From: Chloroflexota bacterium
Lineage (GTDB): Bacteria > Chloroflexota > Limnocylindria > Limnocylindrales > CSP1-4
Length of the DNA: 7,009 nt
Assembly: GCA_025355255.1 (NCBI GenBank)
Contig: JANYAA010000110.1
Location: 1 to 7,009 of the forward strand
Direction of reading: 5' to 3'
Shown here: one piece after another, positions 1 to 5,229 of the stretch
How the letters are laid out: every line of letters starts with the position of its first letter
Position numbering within the stretch: position 1 is the first letter of the stretch
Notes under the pieces: model-generated
The model's database searches: none
The model's input: only the letters and a program-made list of their open reading frames with translations
Told to the model about the DNA's origin: nothing
Position numbers and translations under genes: made by a program

Positions 1-302
1 CGCGGCAGCGCGCCGCCCGACAGCGAGGTACCGGCGCCGCGCGGCACGATGGGCACGCCAAACTCCGCACACAGCGCCACCAGCGTCGCAACCTGCCCGG
101 TGGTCTCCGGCTGCGCCACCGCCAGCGGCAGCCCGGTCGCAAGCCAGGCCGTCTCGTCTCGGCGGTGCGCCTCGCGGGCGCCAGGGTCGGTCAGCAGCCG
201 GATAGCCGGTTCGCGGGCGGCGAGCGCTGCCAGCAGCCCGGGGCCGTCGCCGCGGTGGGAGCGGATGTCGGGCGCTGCTGGGGTCAGGTCGTCTCGGGGC
301 AT
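1..302 (-). CDS. FAD-linked oxidase, GlcD/D-lactate dehydrogenase-like, N-terminal fragment
   Basis: The reading frame starts at the ATG at 302 and runs leftward off the window after 100 codons, so it is incomplete at its C-terminus. The visible part reads as the start of a PCMH-type FAD-binding domain of the vanillyl-alcohol oxidase superfamily (FAD_binding_4). A P-E-T-T-G-Q-V block, where the family usually has 'P.st.evv', is followed by the glycine-rich FAD pyrophosphate loop PRGAGTSLSGGALP at about residues 86-99. That loop is characteristic of glycolate oxidase subunit GlcD and bacterial D-lactate dehydrogenases, which oxidise 2-hydroxyacids to 2-oxoacids. The substrate cannot be told from this fragment, and the C-terminal FAD-oxidase domain is not visible. 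There is no Shine-Dalgarno sequence before the ATG, but a GATACT hexamer sits 6 bases upstream, which suggests a leaderless mRNA. The gene is divergent from the acetyltransferase. Family assignment is firm; the exact enzyme is open. Confidence 0.88.
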   Translation of the reverse strand, partial: MPRDDLTPAAPDIRSHRGDGPGLLAALAAREPAIRLLTDPGAREAHRRDETAWLATGLPLAVAQPETTGQVATLVALCAEFGVPIVPRGAGTSLSGGALP

Positions 303-368
303 GGCGCGAGTATCGCCTGCGCGGCGCCCACGAGCATCCCCAACGCACGCGGCGCTACCATCGCGGCC
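303..368. promoter_or_regulatory. Divergent 66-bp promoter region with two -10-like hexamers
   Basis: This gap separates the divergent starts of the FAD oxidase (minus) and the acetyltransferase (plus). On the minus strand GATACT (forward 309-314) ends 6 bases before the ATG. On the plus strand TACCAT (356-361) ends 7 bases before the ATG. Both hold the key A at position 2 and T at position 6 of a bacterial -10 element, and the spacing puts transcription starts at or next to the start codons. No good -35 is present: both expected -35 positions fall on the same bases around 332-338, which do not resemble TTGACA. No Shine-Dalgarno is seen for either gene. The promoter assignment is an inference from motif and spacing. 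Confidence 0.5.
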
Positions 369-965
369 ATGTCCACATCGGTCCTCGTCCGCCTCGCAAC
401 ACCCGCAGACGGGGCGGCCGTCGCCGCCGTCTACCGTCCCTATGTGGAGCACACACCGGTCTCGTTTGAACTGCGCCCACCCACGGCAGACGAGATGGCC
501 GGGCGGATCACACGGCTGCTGGCGTACAGCCCCTGGGTGGTTGCCGAGGTGGACGGAATGGTCAGCGGCTACGCGTACACGAGCCGCTTCCGGGAGCGCC
601 CGGCGTACGACTGGACCGCGGAGTCAACCGTCTACGTGGCCAGCGCGGCGCAGGGTTTGGGGCTGGGCCGGGCACTCATGGGCGCCGTGATTCGGATCCT
701 GACCCTGCAGGGGTATCGCTCGGTGATCGCCGGCATCACCCTGCCCAACGACGCTTCGGTGGGGCTGCACGATGCGTTGGGCTTCACGCGCGTGGGCGCC
801 TTCGACAAGGTGGGCTGGAAGGACGGGGCCTGGCACGGCGTGGACTTCTTCGCCCTGGAGCTGGCGCCGCGCGTCAACGGGGAGGCACCTGGCGCGCTTC
901 GTCCGCTGCCGGAGCTGCTGGGAACGCCGGACCTGGCGCGCGCGATCCTCGGGACGAGCGGCTAG
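369..965 (+). CDS. GNAT N-acetyltransferase, phosphinothricin/methionine-sulfone acetyltransferase-like (PAT/MnaT)
   Basis: This is a 198-residue GNAT-fold enzyme expected to transfer acetyl from acetyl-CoA to the amino group of an amino acid or analogue. Known relatives of this subfamily (PAT/Bar, MnaT, YncA) acetylate phosphinothricin, methionine sulfone or methionine sulfoximine. Subfamily signatures are in order: Y-R-P-Y-V near 22-26 followed by T-P-V-S-F-E at 29-34, GYAYTSRFRERPAYDWTAE at 67-85, the strand TVYV at 87-90, the acetyl-CoA loop QGLGLG at 95-100, then N127 and the LHDALGF block at 133-139. The start at 369 is chosen because family homology begins within a few residues of it. 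The frame stays open upstream to 165, but that part runs opposite the oxidase gene and has no GNAT-like content. The roughly 30 residues after LELAP form a Pro/Leu-rich C-terminal extension beyond the usual family end. The true substrate is unknown. Confidence 0.92.
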   Translation: MSTSVLVRLATPADGAAVAAVYRPYVEHTPVSFELRPPTADEMAGRITRLLAYSPWVVAEVDGMVSGYAYTSRFRERPAYDWTAESTVYVASAAQGLGLGRALMGAVIRILTLQGYRSVIAGITLPNDASVGLHDALGFTRVGAFDKVGWKDGAWHGVDFFALELAPRVNGEAPGALRPLPELLGTPDLARAILGTSG

Positions 966-976
966 CGGTTAGCGGT
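956..976. repeat. Heptamer tandem repeat (two exact TAGCGGT units plus a degenerate GAGCGGC) over convergent stops
   Basis: Three consecutive 7-mers read GAGCGGC, TAGCGGT, TAGCGGT. The last two are identical and contiguous (963-969, 970-976). The acetyltransferase stop TAG (963-965) opens the second unit, and the bioY stop (TTA forward, 969-971) spans the junction of the second and third. The two convergent genes are therefore only 3 bp apart, and each must terminate inside the other. No hairpin with a T-run, hence no intrinsic terminator, is visible here. Confidence 0.6.
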
Positions 977-1613
977 CGCTTGGGCGGCGGCCGACCACCC
1001 ACCACGTTGCCGGGAACAGGACCGCGGCCGCCAGCAGCTTGACGACGTCGGCGATGACGAAGGGCGCCAGACCCTTCGCGATGGCGTCACCGGCCGAGAG
1101 GCCCGCCGTAACGGCCAGCCAAGGCACACCGATCAGGTAGATCACAGCCGTCCCCAGCAGGGTCGCACCGATGGCGCCGCCAAAGCGCCGGTCCCAGCCG
1201 AGCTCTGCAAGCCTTCCGACGAGCGAGGCGGCCGCGATAAAGCCGAGCAGATACCCGCCGCTGGCCCCCAGCAGGACGGCAATGCCCCCGCGGCTCTCAG
1301 CAAACACGGGCAGGCCCAGGGCGCCGAGAAGGACATAGCCAAGGGCTGCAGTCGCCCCGCGCCGCAGGCCGAGCGATCCGCCAACGACCAGAACGCCAAA
1401 GTTGGTCAGCACGAACGGGACGGGGGTGCCGGGGATAGGGATCGCGACACGCGAGGCGAGGATCAGCAGCGCGATTCCCGCAGCCACCAGACCGCCGTGG
1501 CGGACGAGAGGCGACACACGCTCTCCAACCCGGACCGGGACGAGGAAGTCCGCGATCGTGAGCCCCTTCTCGGTGAGGGGAACCCGGACGAGCGATGGAA
1601 CGGCGTAGGACAT
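969..1613 (-). CDS. bioY: Biotin transporter substrate-binding subunit BioY
   Basis: This is a 214-residue integral membrane protein of the BioY family, the S-component that binds biotin in energy-coupling-factor (ECF) transporters. The hallmark segment IPIPGTPVPFVLTNFGVLVV starts at about residue 58. It is followed by GYVLLGALGLPVF near 92-104, then a G-G and the G-A-S-G-G-Y-L-L-G-F block near 116-126. About six hydrophobic segments fit the family topology, and a roughly 38-residue polar N-terminal stretch precedes the first helix. The usual T-L-Q-T of the substrate loop reads V-L-T-N here. A GAGGA Shine-Dalgarno lies 4 bases before the ATG. No bioM (ATPase) or bioN (T-component) is present. 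The ATPase at 4270-5085 belongs to an FtsX-type exporter and is not a substitute. The subunit could act alone, as reported for some solitary BioY proteins, or use a shared ECF module elsewhere. Confidence 0.95.
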   Translation of the reverse strand: MSYAVPSLVRVPLTEKGLTIADFLVPVRVGERVSPLVRHGGLVAAGIALLILASRVAIPIPGTPVPFVLTNFGVLVVGGSLGLRRGATAALGYVLLGALGLPVFAESRGGIAVLLGASGGYLLGFIAAASLVGRLAELGWDRRFGGAIGATLLGTAVIYLIGVPWLAVTAGLSAGDAIAKGLAPFVIADVVKLLAAAVLFPATWWVVGRRPSDR

Positions 1614-1625
1614 CGGTTCCTCGAG

Positions 1626-1648
1626 GTCAGCCTGCTGTGGGCCTTGAC
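1626..1648. repeat. Imperfect inverted repeat in the bioY leader
   Basis: The forward strand reads GTCA-GCC, a 7-base spacer, then GGC-CT-TGAC, so the arms pair except for a two-base CT bulge. It covers the predicted transcription start and most of the short 5' leader of bioY, ending a few bases before the ribosome site. It could be an operator or a leader hairpin. It does not resemble the BioR site (TTATMATAA) or the BirA operator as I know them. A chance occurrence is quite possible in GC-rich DNA. Confidence 0.3.
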
Positions 1649-1656
1649 TGGCGCGA

Positions 1657-1686
1657 AGTCTACCCGGTCGCCGAGGCGGCGGTCAC
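1657..1686 (-). promoter_or_regulatory. Candidate bioY promoter
   Basis: On the minus strand a TAGACT -10 hexamer (forward 1657-1662) is preceded at 18 bp by GTGACC (forward 1681-1686), which matches TTGACA at 4 of 6 positions. Transcription would start near 1650, giving a leader of about 37 bases that ends in the GAGGA ribosome site at 1618-1622. It lies wholly in the 100-bp gap between the permease stop and bioY, so bioY can be expressed apart from the ABC genes. The -10 is convincing and the -35 only fair. Confidence 0.5.
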
Positions 1687-1713
1687 GCAATGGGGCAGCG
1701 CCGCGCGAACGGC

Positions 1714-4263
1714 CTACTCGCCGCGAACCGCGGCCACAATCGAGACCCGTCCCGCCATCCGGGCCGGCTGAAACGCCGCCACCATCGCGAGGACGATGCA
1801 CGCGACGAACGCGGCACCCACCGTGGGCCAGGAGACGGACAGGTTGAGGCTGAGCCCGCCGTCGCCGACGCCGCTCAACAGGGCGCCGATCAGAAGCCCC
1901 GTGGCGCAGCCCATGAACCCGCCCACGGCGCCCAGGATGCCGGCTTCGATCAGCACGCTGCGCCAGACTTGGCGGCGGCTCATCCCGGCGGCTCGGAGCA
2001 TGCCCAACTCGCGCACTCGCTGGCGTGTGTCCATCGACAGCGTGTTGACGATTCCGAGGCCTGCAATGGCCACCGCGGCGATCGCGAGGAGGTCCATCAG
2101 CCCGAACAGCTTGTCAAGCGAGTCGCCCACGGCGCCGGCGATTCGGGACGCGGGAGCCGCCGTGAGCGCGACCTGCGCGGCGAAGTCATCAACGAGGGGC
2201 TGCGCGGAGGCAAGCTTGGCAGGGTCGTAACGCACAACGATGGAGTCTGCACCCGCCACGCCGAGCTTGGCGAGTGCGTCACTCCAGCCCACGAGCACCG
2301 CGTCACCCGACCGGCCCGGGAATGACCGCACAACCAGACCCACCACCTTGAGGTCCAGCAGCCCGTTCGCGGACGCCACCTGGAGGCTGTCGCCCAGACC
2401 CACGCCCAGCTGGGCCGCCCGAGCAGACGGCACCACCACGGACCCGCCCGTGTCGAGCGCGCGCAGTGCGGTATCGCGGTCGCCCGCGGTGAAGGTGAGA
2501 CGGCCGTCGGCGAGGAAGTCGGACCCGTGGATGGCCACCGCGTCCAAACGAATGCCGTTGCGGGCGACGTCAAACGAGGCCAGCGGTGTGACCCGGACAA
2601 CGCCATCGATCTGGAGCAGCTGGCTCTCGATCTTGGAGCCGTCAAACGGGAACGGCGAAATGGCGCTCAGGACCTCGTTGCCGGGAACCACGTCGGCGAG
2701 CCAGGCCGTGGCCGCGAAGCGCGTGGTGGATGCGACCGAGGACAGGGCCACCACCATCGAGATGCCGGCCACCAGCGCGCCCGCGGTGAGGGCCGTGCGT
2801 CCCGGATCGCGACGGATGGCCGCCCGGGCGAGGCGCTCCTCAAATCCCGAGTAGAGGCGAAAGGGCAGGCCGCCGATGTGGGCGAGGGGCCCTAGCAGGG
2901 GCGGAATGATGAGGACGGCGAGCAGCAGGACCACGTTGATCAGCAGGGCGCGGAGCGGCACGCTGAAGCTGTTGGAGCCGCCGGGCAGGAGGAGGATGGA
3001 CAGGCCCGCCAGGACAACCACAACGGCTATCAGCCAGCGCGCATGGGCGCGGACGAGGATCGCGGGGTCGGAGCGCGAGCGCAGGACCGCAACCGGGCTC
3101 ACGCCTGCGGCGCGGCGCGCCGGCTCAAATGCGGCGACCAGCGTGATGGCGAGGCCCGCGATGGGACCGCCGGCGAGGACCAGCGGCGTGATCGCCGGAC
3201 CCTCCAGGGTGGGTGAGCCTGCCGCGCGCAGCCACGCTGCGGTGAGGTAGCCGAGGCCAAGGCCAAGGGCCATCCCCGCGGCGGACCCGGCGAAGCCGAG
3301 CACCAGGCCCTGAAAGATGATGATGCGGACGACCTGGCCGCGCGATGCGCCAGCGGCTCGGAGCAGCCCAAGCTCCCGGACCCGCTCCACGACGGTCATC
3401 GCCATCGTGTTGAGGATGAGGATGGCCGCAGCGAACAGCGTGATGACCGCCAGAAGCCCCATGGTGGAGCGGATGTCGTTGGTGGTGCCGCGCAGTGTGG
3501 CCGCCGTGTCGCGGGGCAGCGTCACGACGTACGGCTCCACGTTGAGGGCCTGGCGGATGGCATCAACCACGCCCTCAGCGGTGGTGCCAGCGGCAATGGC
3601 CACGTCAATGCGCGTGATCCCCGCGAGGTCCGTTGGGGGATCCTGGCCGTCGCGGACGTTGAGCAGCTGGGCCGTGCGGATGGGGATCACAACGGTCAGG
3701 CCGGCGGAGCCAACCTCCGGGCCCGCCCCGGCGAGGATCCCCACGACGGAGACGTGCAACGGGGCGCCGGCGCCGAGGATGGCGAACTTGCTGCCCAGCG
3801 CGAGGCCGTGCGAGCGCGCAACCTGGTCCGTGACAAGGGCTTCAGCCGCGTTGTCGGCGGAGAGGCTGGCGCCGGAGCTCAGCGTCAGATCGCGGATGCG
3901 CGCCTCGCGCACGGGATCCACTCCGAGGACCGTCACCGGCAGGGACGAGGTGGGCCGGCCAGGGTCCGACGAGAGGTACGAGCGGCGCTCGATGGCCGGC
4001 GCCGTGAGCGCTACGCCGGGCACGGCCGACAGCTCGTCCAGCGTGGTCGACGACAGGCCGGTCTCGGCGAACGCAGACACACGCAGGTCGGACCGCCCGA
4101 TCATGGATTCGACGGTTCTGGCCACTGAAGCGTCAAGTCCCGCGTTGACGCCGAGGGCCGCGACAAGCAGGCCGACGCCGAGGGCGATGCCCAGGATCGT
4201 CAGCAGGCTGCGTGCCGGGCGCGCCGCAAGCGATCGCCAGGCATAGCGGGTGAGGCCGCGCAT
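1714..4263 (-). CDS. ABC transporter permease with two MacB_PCD-FtsX modules (type VII ABC family)
   Basis: This is an 849-residue membrane protein made of a duplicated module. One N-terminal helix (about 18-40) leads into an extracytoplasmic MacB_PCD-type domain (about 41-265), then three helices form the first FtsX domain (about 270-395). Two linker helices follow (about 410-465). The second half has a helix near 490-515, a second extracytoplasmic domain (about 520-710) and a final FtsX domain (about 720-845). The coupling-helix motif appears twice: RVRELGLLRAAGASRGQV near 293 and RVRELGMLRAAGMSRRQV near 746. Each half ends with an A-A-F-x-P-A-R motif followed by V-S. This 4+2+4 arrangement fits the family that includes MacB, LolCE and BceB, which use ATP hydrolysis in the cytoplasm to drive movement outside the membrane rather than classic transport. 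The start lies 6 bp after the ATPase stop, so the two are coupled. The substrate is unknown. A close double-FtsX lipoprotein or peptide exporter is the main alternative. Confidence 0.95.
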   Translation of the reverse strand: MRGLTRYAWRSLAARPARSLLTILGIALGVGLLVAALGVNAGLDASVARTVESMIGRSDLRVSAFAETGLSSTTLDELSAVPGVALTAPAIERRSYLSSDPGRPTSSLPVTVLGVDPVREARIRDLTLSSGASLSADNAAEALVTDQVARSHGLALGSKFAILGAGAPLHVSVVGILAGAGPEVGSAGLTVVIPIRTAQLLNVRDGQDPPTDLAGITRIDVAIAAGTTAEGVVDAIRQALNVEPYVVTLPRDTAATLRGTTNDIRSTMGLLAVITLFAAAILILNTMAMTVVERVRELGLLRAAGASRGQVVRIIIFQGLVLGFAGSAAGMALGLGLGYLTAAWLRAAGSPTLEGPAITPLVLAGGPIAGLAITLVAAFEPARRAAGVSPVAVLRSRSDPAILVRAHARWLIAVVVVLAGLSILLLPGGSNSFSVPLRALLINVVLLLAVLIIPPLLGPLAHIGGLPFRLYSGFEERLARAAIRRDPGRTALTAGALVAGISMVVALSSVASTTRFAATAWLADVVPGNEVLSAISPFPFDGSKIESQLLQIDGVVRVTPLASFDVARNGIRLDAVAIHGSDFLADGRLTFTAGDRDTALRALDTGGSVVVPSARAAQLGVGLGDSLQVASANGLLDLKVVGLVVRSFPGRSGDAVLVGWSDALAKLGVAGADSIVVRYDPAKLASAQPLVDDFAAQVALTAAPASRIAGAVGDSLDKLFGLMDLLAIAAVAIAGLGIVNTLSMDTRQRVRELGMLRAAGMSRRQVWRSVLIEAGILGAVGGFMGCATGLLIGALLSGVGDGGLSLNLSVSWPTVGAAFVACIVLAMVAAFQPARMAGRVSIVAAVRGE

Positions 4264-4269
4264 GAAGGG

Positions 4270-5085
4270 CTAGAGCCCAAGCTGGGCGAGGCGCCCGATC
4301 AGCGGGGCTGCAGCATGGTCCTCCCGGCGGCCAAGATAGATCTCGTCGAGGACGCGGCCGTCCTCGATGACGAAGACGCGGTCGGCGTACGCGGCAGCCT
4401 TCGCATCATGGGTGACCAACACAACGGTTTGGCCGCGGTCGACGCAGGCGCGCCACAGGGCATTGAGGATGTCGAGGCCGGTGGTGAAGTCGAGGTTGCC
4501 GGTGGGCTCGTCCGCGAAGAGCAGCGCGGGTCGGGTGACCATGGCGCGGGCCACCGCAACACGCTGCTGTTCGCCAGCGGAGAGCTGGTCCGGCTTGTGG
4601 CGCTCCTTGCCGGTCAGCTCCACGGAGGCGATCACCTCCTTGATCCGCGCCGAGAGCTCCGCAGACTTGGGATCTTGTCCGGCAATCGTGAACGGCAACG
4701 CAACGTTCTCGGTCACGTCGAGCAACGGCACGAGGTTGAATGACTGGAAGACGAAACCCGTGCGGTCACGGCGCAGCTTGGTGGCTTGCGAGTCGTTGAG
4801 CCGCGAAATCGGCTCACCCTCAATGAAGACCTCCCCCTCGCTGGGCTGGTCCAGACCGCCGAGGACCTGGAGCAGCGTGGACTTGCCCGAGCCTGAGGGG
4901 CCCATGAGCGCCACAAACTCGCCAGGCATCACCGCAAACGAGACCCCGCGGACGGCATCAACGGTCTCGCCGGGCATCGCGTAGTGCTTGGTGACGGCTC
5001 GCGCCTCGAGGATCGGCTGGAGGCCGCCCGGGCGGGATGCGGTGTGCGCGTCGGCGCCGGGGGCCGGGGTCTGCTGCGCGGTCAT
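4270..5085 (-). CDS. ABC transporter ATP-binding protein, LolD/MacB type, partner of the FtsX permease
   Basis: This 271-residue ATPase has all nucleotide-binding motifs: Walker A GPSGSGKST at 62-70, Q-loop Q114 in FVFQSFNLVP, signature LSAGEQQR at 168-175, Walker B LLFADEP at 188-194 with catalytic E193, D-loop N-L-D at 197-199, and switch H226 in VTHD. The segment FQSFNLVPLLDVTENVALP and the TGNLD motif are typical of the MacB/LolD/FtsE-like subgroup that pairs with FtsX permeases, and such a permease follows at once. Two features differ from the usual form. The signature has A and E where L-S-G-G-Q is common. A Pro/Ala-rich tail of about 24 residues precedes the first conserved strand, and a tail of about 20 residues follows the H-loop domain. 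Only a weak GAGG sits about 11 bases before the ATG, and no clear promoter was found just upstream. The product should be cytoplasmic and bound to the permease. Confidence 0.96.
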   Translation of the reverse strand: MTAQQTPAPGADAHTASRPGGLQPILEARAVTKHYAMPGETVDAVRGVSFAVMPGEFVALMGPSGSGKSTLLQVLGGLDQPSEGEVFIEGEPISRLNDSQATKLRRDRTGFVFQSFNLVPLLDVTENVALPFTIAGQDPKSAELSARIKEVIASVELTGKERHKPDQLSAGEQQRVAVARAMVTRPALLFADEPTGNLDFTTGLDILNALWRACVDRGQTVVLVTHDAKAAAYADRVFVIEDGRVLDEIYLGRREDHAAAPLIGRLAQLGL

Positions 5086-5229
5086 GCGGTGACGGGCCTC
5101 GAGCTTGTGGGGACCGATGACAGGTGGTGCTTCGGCGGTCGTGCCGTGACTAGTGTGCCCGGACGGCGGTTCCCGCGTGCAGCGGGGCCGGGGCAGCCTT
5201 GTACCGGGCGGGCGGCGACGGCCATGGCG
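5086..5229. other. 144-bp gap between CAP gene and ATPase, with a small hairpin
   Basis: I see no gene here and no clear -10 hexamer on the minus strand. A perfect 5-bp stem, CCCGC-GTGCA-GCGGG on the forward strand (5172-5186), is flanked by an outer 6-bp complementary pair, GCCCGG at 5157-5162 and CCGGGC at 5204-5209. No T-run follows on the minus strand, so it is not a standard intrinsic terminator, though it could attenuate or stabilise a CAP-to-ATPase read-through transcript. Confidence 0.35.

Noticed and set aside
165..368. Upstream extension of the acetyltransferase frame to an ATG at 165
   Set aside because: It overlaps the oxidase gene on the other strand, has no GNAT-like sequence, and family homology begins right after the ATG at 369.
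49..690. 213-codon plus-strand open frame
   Set aside because: It is Ser/Arg/Pro-rich and runs antisense to the oxidase and out of frame with the acetyltransferase, the usual GC-rich shadow.
3317..4246. 309-codon plus-strand frame opposite the permease
   Set aside because: Its composition (Arg/Ser/Thr/Met-rich) has no domain-like pattern, while the minus strand carries clear duplicated FtsX motifs.
969..5085. A complete ECF biotin transporter formed by BioY with the nearby ATPase and permease
   Set aside because: The ATPase is of MacB/LolD type and the permease is an FtsX-type double module, not BioM and BioN.
5157..5209. Intrinsic terminator after the CAP gene
   Set aside because: Stems exist but no T-run follows on the minus strand, and similar GC stems arise often by chance in this composition.
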